A DNA stretch of 7,834 bases. It comes from DASTGO01 sp035719045 (GTDB lineage: Bacteria > Actinomycetota > Actinomycetes > Actinomycetales > Kineosporiaceae). The notes under the pieces were generated by a model. That model saw only the letters and a list, made by a program, of their open reading frames with translations. It made no database searches and had not been told where the DNA came from. The first letter of the stretch is position 1; every line of letters starts with the position of its first letter. The stretch covers positions 1 to 7,834 of the forward strand of contig DASTGO010000105.1 in NCBI GenBank assembly GCA_035719045.1, written 5' to 3'. This document shows positions 1-6,243 of the stretch, in pieces. Made by a program: the position numbers and the translations under genes.

Positions 1-488
1 ATGGCGACAGCCTCCTCGTCCGGGTCGACACCGGTCGCGAGCTCCCCGGCCGCGGCCGCCGCACGCAGTTGCGTCTTCGACACGTCGACCAGATGGCGGT
101 AGCCCTCCCGGAGCAGGGTGGCGTACCCGGCGTCGATGGTGGCCAGTTCCACGAAGGCCACGTTGATGCAGGCCTCCTGCCGGCCGGCCTCGTCCAGGGG
201 CAGCATGGCCTCCAGCGCCGCGGCGATGAGGTCGCGCCGGCCTGGCCGCCTGAGCCGGGAGGTCCTCTCCTGCAAGCGGTTCAGGACCCGCGCCCGCAGG
301 TGGTCCAGCGCGAAGCGGAGCATCTCGTCCTTGGTGGTGAAGTAGTGCTGCACTGCCCCCATCGAGACCCCTGCCTCGGCGGCGACGTCGCGCAGACTGA
401 CCGCGGCCAGGCCACGGGCGGCGACGATGGCGAACACGGCTTCCGCCAGCCTGCGGCGCCGCTCCTCACGGTCGACGACCTTCGGCAC
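1..488 (-). CDS. TetR-family transcriptional repressor, 3' end cut by window
   Basis: Reading leftward from a GTG at 488-486, the frame is open for 162 codons and runs off the window edge; TetR proteins are usually about 190-220 residues. The start MPKVVDREERRRRLAEAVF leads into a textbook TetR DNA-binding domain. The helix-turn-helix lies at residues 31-50 (SLRDVAAEAGVSMGAVQHYF) and is followed by the usual TTKDEML. The remaining residues (about 58-162) are helical, as expected of the ligand-binding dimer domain; the ATIDAGYATLLREGY stretch recalls BetI/TetR_C_6-type regulators. An AAGGGGG Shine-Dalgarno (499-493) sits four bases before the GTG. The gene diverges from the alpha/beta-hydrolase gene at 574, and the shared 85-bp gap carries two matching palindromes. 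By the usual TetR logic it probably represses itself and the hydrolase until a small ligand binds. The ligand cannot be read from the sequence. Confidence 0.93.
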   Translation of the reverse strand, partial: MPKVVDREERRRRLAEAVFAIVAARGLAAVSLRDVAAEAGVSMGAVQHYFTTKDEMLRFALDHLRARVLNRLQERTSRLRRPGRRDLIAAALEAMLPLDEAGRQEACINVAFVELATIDAGYATLLREGYRHLVDVSKTQLRAAAAAGELATGVDPDEEAVA

Positions 489-514
489 GACACCCCCTTA
501 AACCATGCAGTCGC

Positions 515-543
515 ATTGCCAAACCCGCCTCTCACTGAAACAA
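515..543 (-). promoter_or_regulatory. Possible opposing promoter for the tetR gene
   Basis: On the minus strand TTGTTT (543-538) and GGCAAT (520-515) are separated by 17 bp, pointing at the GTG at 488. Both boxes are weak, about 3 of 6 to consensus each. The geometry mirrors the hydrolase promoter across the same operator pair, as expected for an autoregulated divergent unit. Confidence 0.25.
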
Positions 544-544
544 T
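516..544 (+). promoter_or_regulatory. Predicted sigma-70-type promoter of the hydrolase gene
   Basis: TTGCCA at 516-521 (5 of 6 to TTGACA) is followed after exactly 17 bp by AACAAT at 539-544 (4 of 6 to TATAAT). Transcription would start near 551 and give a leader of about 23 nt before the ATG at 574. Both boxes overlap the arms of the inverted repeat, so a bound TetR dimer would block polymerase. Confidence 0.45.
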
Positions 545-563
545 GCAAGTGCATGGTAACCCT

Positions 564-570
564 GGGAGGG
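564..570 (+). promoter_or_regulatory. Ribosome binding site fixing the hydrolase start at 574
   Basis: GGGAGGG stands three bases before the ATG at 574. In-frame ATGs at 505 and 553 lack such a site, lie inside the operator arms and would precede or coincide with the predicted transcription start. The start at 574 is therefore preferred. Confidence 0.75.
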
Positions 571-573
571 AAG

Positions 574-1491
574 ATGGCTGACGACGCCAGTGTCCGGTAC
601 GCGCACAACGGAGAGGTCCGGATCGCCTACGAGATGTTCGGCGATCCTGCATCCGGCGAACCGCTGCTGCTCATCATGGGTCTGGACTTCCAGATGCTCT
701 GGTGGCACGACGACTTCTGCCGCGCCCTGGTCGACAGCGGCTTCGCCGTCGTCCGCTTCGACAACCGCGACGCGGGGCTGTCGACGCACTTCTCCTCCCC
801 ACAGGTGGAGCGGCCGTGGCGGGCCCAGCTCGGGATGGTCCCGCCCGCTTACACGATCCCGGACATGGTGGCCGATGGCCTGGCGGTGATGGATGCCGTC
901 GGCTGGTCATCCGCCCACATCCTCGGCGGGTCGATGGGCGGGCTGATCGCCCAGGCCACCGGACTCCTGCATCCGCAACGGGTCCGGTCGGTGACCAGTG
1001 CGCTGGCCCTGCCGGCCGGGAGCAGTCCGCTGCGGACCCTGAGCTACCTGCGTCTGGGCGGCATCCTCAAGCTGGCCCGCGCGATCCGGCGGGGGACCAC
1101 TGACGAGGAGCAGATCGCGGAACTGCTGGACGCCTACCGGATCATGGCCTCCCCCGGGGTGGGGTTCGACGAGGAGTGGGCCCGCACCATCGCCCGCCGC
1201 TGCCACGAACGCGCCCCGCAGGACCCGACCGCCACCCAGCGCCAGATGAGCACCAGCCGCGGCGTGAAGCTGCCTCCCCTCGCGCACCTGCAGCCACCAC
1301 TGCTCGTCATCAACGGCGAACAGGACCCCCTGGTCAAGGTCGCCGCCGGCCGAGCCACGGCCCGGGCCGTCCCGGGAGCCCGCTTCGTGTCCTTCCCGGG
1401 CATGGCGCACGCCTTCCCCCGGCCGCTGTGGCCCGCCGTCGTCGCCGAGATCGCCGGCACCGCCCAGCGGGACCGGCGGGCCCTCAGCTGA
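574..1491 (+). CDS. Alpha/beta-fold hydrolase, RdmC-like esterase family
   Basis: A 305-residue cytoplasmic alpha/beta-hydrolase with no signal peptide. The core reads in order: strand and oxyanion loop LLLIMGLDFQ (31-40), the FDNRDAGLS motif (62-70), the nucleophile elbow GGSMGG with Ser120, a helical cap at about 145-235, the acid in NGEQDPL (Asp251) and the base in GMAHAF (His279). The triad is therefore complete. The MG oxyanion start, RFDNRDAG motif and length match the group containing aclacinomycin methylesterase RdmC, a carboxylic-ester hydrolase, as judged from memory of that family. The true substrate is unknown, and a related lactone or ester hydrolase is equally possible. It is transcribed away from a TetR gene and is probably induced by a compound that the regulator senses, perhaps its substrate. 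No biosynthetic cluster is visible nearby. Confidence 0.9.
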   Translation: MADDASVRYAHNGEVRIAYEMFGDPASGEPLLLIMGLDFQMLWWHDDFCRALVDSGFAVVRFDNRDAGLSTHFSSPQVERPWRAQLGMVPPAYTIPDMVADGLAVMDAVGWSSAHILGGSMGGLIAQATGLLHPQRVRSVTSALALPAGSSPLRTLSYLRLGGILKLARAIRRGTTDEEQIAELLDAYRIMASPGVGFDEEWARTIARRCHERAPQDPTATQRQMSTSRGVKLPPLAHLQPPLLVINGEQDPLVKVAAGRATARAVPGARFVSFPGMAHAFPRPLWPAVVAEIAGTAQRDRRALS

Positions 1492-1523
1492 CGCGGGCGA
1501 CCCGGAGGCCGCCCCGGCCCGCG
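1492..1523 (+). terminator. Possible GC-rich terminator hairpin after the hydrolase
   Basis: CGCGGGC (1492-1498) pairs perfectly with GCCCGCG (1517-1523) around an 18-nt loop directly after the hydrolase stop. There is no T-tract, which is common in high-GC actinomycetes but also means the call is weak. The rest of the 1492-1664 gap shows no further gene. Confidence 0.3.
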
Positions 1524-1629
1524 CCACCCGACCGGGTCACCCCTGCCAGGCGGCCGGTCGGCGCCTCCAGGACGGGCGAACGACCTCACGGCAGGGATGT
1601 CGAATGCCCGGCGGCGGGCCCGGGAACCC

Positions 1630-1664
1630 TTCGGCCCCAAGGCGGGCCACCCTAGACTTCGCGG
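1630..1664 (+). promoter_or_regulatory. Predicted promoter giving a leaderless mRNA for the gene at 1665
   Basis: TAGACT (1653-1658) fits the actinobacterial -10 pattern TANNNT and is followed by six bases and then the GTG at 1665, so transcription would begin on the start codon itself. A poor -35 candidate, TTCGGC, lies at 1630-1635 with 17-bp spacing. No Shine-Dalgarno precedes the GTG; the nearest purine-rich run (1639-1645) is about 20 bases away. Confidence 0.45.
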
Positions 1665-3668
1665 GTGGAGATCCCTCTCGCTGCCTCGTCGGATCGGATA
1701 CCCCGGCAGGACTTGCGTTCTGCCGCCTCGCTGGGACGTGATGCCGATGCCGGAGAGGCAGTCCGGTTGATCGCACTCGCGGAGGAGCGGGCCATCCGAG
1801 CGGGCTCCGTCTCGGCCGCCCGTCGACGATCGGGGACACCGCAGGGGAGCGGCGCCAGCACCTACAGCCACAAGGCGGCCGCTCCGCTCGCGCGGTTCGT
1901 GGCATCCTCTGCCGGCAGGCTGCTGCGCACGCCCGTCGAGAACTACCTGCACGATCTGCAGCAGGACCTCACCGGCGGCCGATGGGAGGCACTGGCTCGC
2001 GCCGTCCCACTGGGGAAGGCCGGGCAGCGGCTGCGGGTTCGGTTGCCGCCCCCACTCCCCCACGCCCGCAACGCCGGGGACCATCTCACGGTGGACGACT
2101 ACCTGCGCGAGCTGTACGAAGGGGTCGTCGGGGAACTGCTGGCCGCGGGAGCGGTGGAGCGAGCGGCCTTCGTCCAGGCCGATCTCCTGCATCAGCCGGT
2201 GGCTGCTGCGCGACTGCTGGCCGAGCACGGGCGCTATGCGCTGGCAGCAGAACTGCTCGAAGGCCGCACGGACGAACTGGCCGTGGCTGCGCGGTACTGG
2301 CATGCCGCGGGTCGTGACGACCTGGCCGTGGAGATGCTGCGTACCCGCGGAGGCTTTGCCGCCGCCGTCGACGCTCTGGTGGTCACCGATCCCGAGTTGG
2401 CTGCCTCCCTGCATGGTGCGTGGGTCGACGACTGTCTGGCCCGCGGTGATGTGGCGGGTGCCCTGACGGCGGGCTGGCCGGTACCGCATCTGCGGGCCGT
2501 CGTGCTGCAGCGGGCGATGTCGTGGGTGCCGCGTGGCGGCGGTGCCGACGGGCCTGCCCTGGCACTGCTCGCCGGTGGTGCGCCCGAGACGGCGACACCC
2601 TTGGACGTCCTGCCCCCGGCAGCGCGGGACCGGATCACGGAACTGGCGGACCGGGAACTGGCGGAACTGGCCCGGCGCAAGGTCGTCTCGACCCTGCAAC
2701 CCCCGCAGTTTCCGCGTCTGGTGCATGCCCCGGGACCTGCTGGTCCGGTCGACCTGCGTGATGCGGTGGTGATGCCGGACGGCTCGGTGGTCGCGGCCCT
2801 CGGACCACAGGGGGCCGTCCTGCAGCGCAGCGACGGCACAGCCGTCCGGCGCTGGGATGGGCACGTCGATCGCCTCATCGTGGCCGACCATGGGTCGGCC
2901 GTCCTGCTGGAGGGCCCCGGGGCGGGCGACGCCCGGCGGCTTCGGCGTCTCGACCTGGATGGCCGCGAGGTCGTGGCGGAGTGGCAACTCACCGCACGGC
3001 CGGCGACGGACACCTTCGACGGAGGACTGCTCCCGGTCGTCGAAGGGACCGCCCTCTGCCTGGTGGACACCACGGCCGCCAGGCCGAAAGTCGTTCTCCG
3101 GGAAGAGCTGTCCGGTTGCCGGGTGATCGCGGCGAGCCGCTGGAACACCCAACTGGCGGTCCTCACAGCGGCGAGGTCCGGGGTGGCGGGCGAGACAGAG
3201 GTATGGGTCTTCGCGCTGCCCGGGATGGACCTGCTCCGCCGCCAGAGCCTGGTCCTGCCGCAGGCAGCCGAGACCACTCCCGGCCATGTGACCCTGACCT
3301 GCCTGGGAGCGGTTCTGGCGGCATCACCAGGCACGTCCGGCCGGCGGATGCGCTGGTACGACGTCGACGGCCAGATGTCCAACGGCGAGGCGCCCGGCCC
3401 GGGATGGACCGGACTGGCCGCAGCCGGGCCCTACTGCACGGTGGCCTCGCACACCGGCGACGAAGCCGTGGCCCAGGTCCTGTCGTGGCGGAACGCGCCG
3501 AGCACGCGGTGGCCGAGCGAGATCCTCCGAGCCTCGTTCCCCGGCGCCGCCCGGACCCAGGTCCGGCTCGCCGCCGAGATCCTCACCGTCCACGACGACA
3601 CCGGGCGCGTGCTGGCCGTCGACCTCACCACGGGCGAACAGCGCGCCGACCACACCGTCACCCGGTGA
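1665..3668 (+). CDS. Alpha-helical repeat plus beta-propeller protein, bpX-like (MoxR-vWA-propeller ternary system type)
   Basis: A 667-residue soluble protein with no signal peptide or membrane segment. Residues 1-70 are basic and poorly structured. Residues 80-115 (LARFVASSAGRLLRTPVENYL, then GGRWEALARAVPLG) and a helical-repeat region at about 142-340 follow, with units such as AARLLAEHGRYALAAELLEG and AVAARYWHAAGRDDLAVEML. Residues about 363-661 form some seven 40-residue beta-rich units (near 363, 398, 447, 485, 540, 580, 621) with propeller-style turns such as MPDGSVVAAL, LDLDGREVV and DVDGQ. Helices plus propeller, with the EALARAVPLG signature, recall bpX6-type proteins of MoxR-vWA-beta-propeller ternary systems, thought to be NTP-dependent conflict or signalling assemblies. 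This assignment is from memory and tentative. Its role would be a scaffold or sensor rather than an enzyme, since no catalytic motif is visible. An in-frame TAG at 1653 rules out a longer N-terminus. No MoxR or vWA gene is in view. Confidence 0.75.
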   Translation: MEIPLAASSDRIPRQDLRSAASLGRDADAGEAVRLIALAEERAIRAGSVSAARRRSGTPQGSGASTYSHKAAAPLARFVASSAGRLLRTPVENYLHDLQQDLTGGRWEALARAVPLGKAGQRLRVRLPPPLPHARNAGDHLTVDDYLRELYEGVVGELLAAGAVERAAFVQADLLHQPVAAARLLAEHGRYALAAELLEGRTDELAVAARYWHAAGRDDLAVEMLRTRGGFAAAVDALVVTDPELAASLHGAWVDDCLARGDVAGALTAGWPVPHLRAVVLQRAMSWVPRGGGADGPALALLAGGAPETATPLDVLPPAARDRITELADRELAELARRKVVSTLQPPQFPRLVHAPGPAGPVDLRDAVVMPDGSVVAALGPQGAVLQRSDGTAVRRWDGHVDRLIVADHGSAVLLEGPGAGDARRLRRLDLDGREVVAEWQLTARPATDTFDGGLLPVVEGTALCLVDTTAARPKVVLREELSGCRVIAASRWNTQLAVLTAARSGVAGETEVWVFALPGMDLLRRQSLVLPQAAETTPGHVTLTCLGAVLAASPGTSGRRMRWYDVDGQMSNGEAPGPGWTGLAAAGPYCTVASHTGDEAVAQVLSWRNAPSTRWPSEILRASFPGAARTQVRLAAEILTVHDDTGRVLAVDLTTGEQRADHTVTR

Positions 3669-3689
3669 CGCCGCCTCAGCTCCAACCCG

Positions 3690-3712
3690 GATCCCTGGGA
3701 AGGACAGGGATC
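3690..3712. terminator. Perfect 8-bp hairpin between two convergent genes
   Basis: GATCCCTG (3690-3697) and CAGGGATC (3705-3712) form an uninterrupted 8-bp stem with a 7-nt GGAAGGA loop, 21 bases after the stop of the propeller gene. It has no T-tract. It best fits as terminator of the rightward gene, and by symmetry could also act on leftward transcripts ending at 3845. A protein-binding palindrome is the alternative. Confidence 0.45.
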
Positions 3713-3783
3713 GAGCCGAGCGGGGAGTGAGGGTCCGTGGCCGCAGGGAACCGGAACGCAGCTCGCGCGGCGTGCGGCCGAGC

Positions 3784-3816
3784 CGGCGGCGCAACAGCCT
3801 GCGCAGGGTGCCGCCG
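3784..3816 (-). terminator. Possible terminator hairpin of the CBM2/beta-helix gene
   Basis: CGGCGGC (3784-3790) pairs with GCCGCCG (3810-3816) around a 19-nt loop that itself contains the palindrome CCTGCGCAGG (3798-3807). It lies about 30 bases beyond the leftward stop codon at 3847-3845. There is no T-tract and the region is GC-rich, so chance pairing is possible. Confidence 0.25.
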
Positions 3817-3844
3817 CTGGGCATCGACCCCGGTCCGGCCACAC

Positions 3845-5833
3845 TCACTTGACCTGGACGGCGCCCAGATCGCAGCCGGAACCCGGCCGGGCCACGCCGC
3901 GCTGGTCGCGCGCCGGGCATCCCGAACCGGCACCGATCACCGGGCTGCCCGACGCCGGCATCAGGGTCAGGGTCGGACCGCCGTTGTCCGCGGGCTTGCC
4001 CAGCCGGGGATCCACCGCGGTGACCTGCTGGATGCAACTGGTGGAGCCGTCCCGGGAGGTGGTGCCCCACTGGATCACGTGGGATCCGGTGCCGGTCGAG
4101 GCGCAGCTCATCGCCTGGCCCCACGGGTTGCCCGCCGAATTGCCCACGAACACGGTGTTGTCGAGCACGAAGCTGCCGCCGAAGAGGGCACCCCCGTGAC
4201 CGTTGGCGTGGTTGTCCGCGAAGGTGACGTTGGTGTCGTGATGGGTGCCGGCCGCGCCGAAGATGGCCCCGCCGTAGGCCTTCGAGGTGTTCCCGTAGAA
4301 GGTGCTGTTCTCGATCGTGCACGTCGGGGCGCAGTCCAGGTACAGGCCGCCGCCGTTCGCGGTCGACGTGTTCGACAGGACGCTGGTGCCGGTGATGGTG
4401 ATCGACCCGGTCTTGCCCCAGTCGGTCGGGCCGACACTGACCCGGGCACCCCCGCCGATCCCGTCGATCGTGTTGTCCTTGAACGTGCTGCGGTCGACGA
4501 CCACCCGGTCTCCGGCGTATGCCCACAGGTAGGCGCCGCCGCCGCTGCCACGCGCGGCGGTGTTGTGGGTGAAGGTCGAACCGCAGAGCCGGATCTCACC
4601 GCCGGTGCGGTCCGGGGTGAGCGGGGCGGCGCCGTCGGTCCCGATCGCGCCCCCGTCCCCGGCACTGCCCTGGTTCAGGGTCTTGTTGTCGGTGAAGGTC
4701 GAGTTCGTCACCGTCAGCGGTGAGAGCAGGCTGTAGACGGCACCGCCGTACCAGGACGAGTTGCCGGTGAAGGTGCTGCGGTCGATGGTGAGGACCCCGT
4801 CGGTCCCGACGTAGACCGCACCCCCGCCGAAGCCTGCGGAGTTGTTCTCGAAGACGCTGCCGATCACCTCGATGCGCGTCTTGTAGATGCCCGAGACGGC
4901 ACCCCCGGCGCCTGCCGCCCGGTCCACCACCTGCTGGGCCGCACCGTTGACGAAGCGCAGGTTGCGCACCGACAGGGTGGTGCCGTTGGCCGCCAGGAGG
5001 ATCCGGTTGCTGCCGCCGCCCTTGAGGGTGATCTTCCCGCCGCCGTCGATGACCGTGGTGGACGTCGACTTGATCTCCTGCGTCACCGAAATGGTGACCG
5101 CCCCGCCGCCGCAGTCGAAGGTCACGTACCCGCCGCCGGCCACGGCCGAGCGCAGGGCGCTCTCCGTGCAGGTCGCGGTGGTTCCCAGGCCCACGACGCT
5201 GTGCTTGGCGGGCACCGGCAGCGGCGCCGGCTTGGTGCAGTCGGCGCCGTCCCCGGCGGCGGCCGGCGGGGCGGCCGAGGTCGCCGGTGACGCGGCGGGC
5301 GAGGAGATCGGCGGGGGCGCGGGAGGAGTGCTGGGAGTGGTCACCGGGATGGCGGTCGCCGTGACGGTGGGTTTGGGGGCGGAGGCAGAACCGGCGGGCG
5401 CCGAACCGGTGCAGGCGACGCCGTTGAGGGCAACCCCGGCCGGGGCGGCGCCCTGGCCGGGACCGGCGGCGATGAAGCCGACCGAGGCCGAGGCGCCCCT
5501 GCCCAGGGTGCCGTTCCATGAGGTGCTGGTCGCCGTCACCGCGGCCCCGGACTGGGTCCCTGAGGCGCCCCAGACCTGAACCACCCGCTGCCCACCGGGG
5601 AACGTCCAGGTCAGGCGCCAGTTACTGACCGGTTCACCCAGATTGCGGACGACGAGGCTGCCGACGTAGCCGCCCTGCCACTGCGCGCCGGGGGCGTAGG
5701 TCACCGCACACCCACTCGTGGCGGCCTGCCCGGGCAGCTGGAGCCCCGCGCCGAGGGCGGCAGCCGCCACGCTGGTGACGGCCAGCGTCGTCAAGCTGCC
5801 GATGGCCAGTACCCGCCGCGACGGCTTGCGCAT
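3845..5833 (-). CDS. Secreted CBM2 cellulose-binding protein with Pmp-like right-handed beta-helix
   Basis: A 662-residue exported protein. The signal peptide (1 to about 37) has a KPSRR basic start that is partly Tat-like, a hydrophobic core and a GQA-A cleavage site. A family 2 carbohydrate-binding module follows (42-141): it is bracketed by Cys42 and Cys141 and carries Trp52, Trp88 and Trp106 where cellulose-binding aromatics are expected. An Ala/Pro/Thr/Ser linker (143-195) leads to a parallel beta-helix (about 200-662) that begins CTESALRSAVAGGGYVTFDC. It has about nine GGA[ILV]-like turns alternating with FxxN motifs (FENN 328, FTGN 355, FTDN 380, FTHN 421, FKDN 451, FYGN 512, FADN 538, FVGN 562). 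The C-terminus DQRGVARPGSGCDLGAVQ matches the choice-of-anchor Q ending. The protein binds cellulose at the cell surface or in the medium. No catalytic site is evident, so it may be a lyase-like enzyme or an adhesin. Confidence 0.9.
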   Translation of the reverse strand: MRKPSRRVLAIGSLTTLAVTSVAAAALGAGLQLPGQAATSGCAVTYAPGAQWQGGYVGSLVVRNLGEPVSNWRLTWTFPGGQRVVQVWGASGTQSGAAVTATSTSWNGTLGRGASASVGFIAAGPGQGAAPAGVALNGVACTGSAPAGSASAPKPTVTATAIPVTTPSTPPAPPPISSPAASPATSAAPPAAAGDGADCTKPAPLPVPAKHSVVGLGTTATCTESALRSAVAGGGYVTFDCGGGAVTISVTQEIKSTSTTVIDGGGKITLKGGGSNRILLAANGTTLSVRNLRFVNGAAQQVVDRAAGAGGAVSGIYKTRIEVIGSVFENNSAGFGGGAVYVGTDGVLTIDRSTFTGNSSWYGGAVYSLLSPLTVTNSTFTDNKTLNQGSAGDGGAIGTDGAAPLTPDRTGGEIRLCGSTFTHNTAARGSGGGAYLWAYAGDRVVVDRSTFKDNTIDGIGGGARVSVGPTDWGKTGSITITGTSVLSNTSTANGGGLYLDCAPTCTIENSTFYGNTSKAYGGAIFGAAGTHHDTNVTFADNHANGHGGALFGGSFVLDNTVFVGNSAGNPWGQAMSCASTGTGSHVIQWGTTSRDGSTSCIQQVTAVDPRLGKPADNGGPTLTLMPASGSPVIGAGSGCPARDQRGVARPGSGCDLGAVQVK

Positions 5834-5836
5834 GAG

Positions 5837-5844
5837 TTCTCCCT
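5837..5844 (-). promoter_or_regulatory. Ribosome binding site of the CBM2/beta-helix gene
   Basis: On the minus strand AGGGAGAA (5844-5837) lies three bases before the ATG at 5833-5831, with its AGGGAG core five bases away. It supports this ATG, which is also the start that gives a complete signal peptide. Confidence 0.7.
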
Positions 5845-6243
5845 GCTGACGGCTCTTCCACGTCCTGACCCCGGTGAGCCGACCGACGGCAGGGGAGCTG
5901 CGGGATGCCCGGCAGGAGTGACCCGCCCACCACAGAACTCCCGAGTCGCCGCCGACGCGCGTTCGGTTCGGGTTCGGGTCGTTAGTCGCCCGGGCGGGTC
6001 AGATGGTTGCCCGGCCCCCCGCGTGACCTGTGCCGCAGCAGGCGGGAGCCCCGTCTGAGCTGGGCAGATGCGGGCAGGTGGCAGCTGGGCGACCTTCGCG
6101 GCTCCCCTGGCCAATACCCCCCGGTCGAAGCCATGACCCCAGTCGTCGGAATCCCCGCCACTGTCGAGCACCAGACCGGTCGCGACATGGGCGATCTTCA
6201 TCCACGGCTTCGAGGACGCACCACTGTCGCCTCCCCCGCTCCG
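5845..6243. other. Long intergenic region between two secreted-protein genes
   Basis: About 400 bp separate the GH43 stop from the CBM2 gene. It should hold the promoter of the CBM2 gene, but I see no convincing -35/-10 pair. It contains three tandem TTCGG(G) units (5962-5978), a perfect 10-bp palindrome CGCCCGGGCG (5987-5996), and an out-of-frame stretch resembling the start of a ricin-type domain. Short open frames here show no coding character. The gap is about the size of one CBM13 domain, so much of it may be decayed coding sequence. Confidence 0.5.
6120..6216 (-). pseudogene. Possible remnant of a ricin-type (CBM13) beta-trefoil module
   Basis: Reading leftward from about 6213, the frame gives KPWMKIAHVATGLVLDSGGD and then SDDWGHGF. 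The pattern I-x-x-x-A-T-G-L-V-L-D-S-G-G is what actinobacterial ricin-type carbohydrate-binding repeats carry at the start of a subdomain. It lies about 50 bases beyond the GH43 stop and in a different frame from that gene. The expected QxW motifs are not recognisable further on. The stretch may be the decayed or frameshifted C-terminal module of the GH43 protein, or a chance match. Confidence 0.3.

Larger units (their letters stand above)
502..557. repeat. Paired palindromic operator for the TetR repressor (large inverted repeat)
   Basis: The 17-base arms 502-518 and 541-557 are inverted copies matching at 15 of 17 positions, separated by 22 bp. Each arm is itself a smaller palindrome, ATGC-N4-GCAT: CCATGCAGTCGCATTG at 503-518 and CAATGCAAGTGCATGG at 541-556. 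Their centres are 38 bp apart. TetR dimers typically bind 15-20 bp palindromes, so two dimer sites are likely. One covers the hydrolase -35 region and the other the -10/start-of-transcription region. The repeat is seen directly; its role as the binding site of the adjacent TetR protein is inferred from position. Confidence 0.7.

Noticed and set aside
505..573. Upstream in-frame ATGs (505, 553) as hydrolase starts
   Set aside because: They fall inside the operator arms, have no Shine-Dalgarno, and the extra residues do not resemble the family N-terminus. GGGAGGG points to 574.
1134..3287. A 717-codon open frame on the minus strand opposite the propeller gene
   Set aside because: Its translation is Gln/Arg/Gly/His-rich with no recognisable domain, and it crosses from the hydrolase 3' end into the propeller gene. 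It is a GC-driven shadow of two genes with clear folds.
3324..4526. A 400-codon minus-strand open frame across the 3' ends of the two convergent genes
   Set aside because: It overlaps the beta-helix gene in another frame and is Arg/Gly/Pro/His-rich. It is a shadow, apart from the weak AraC-like segment noted separately.
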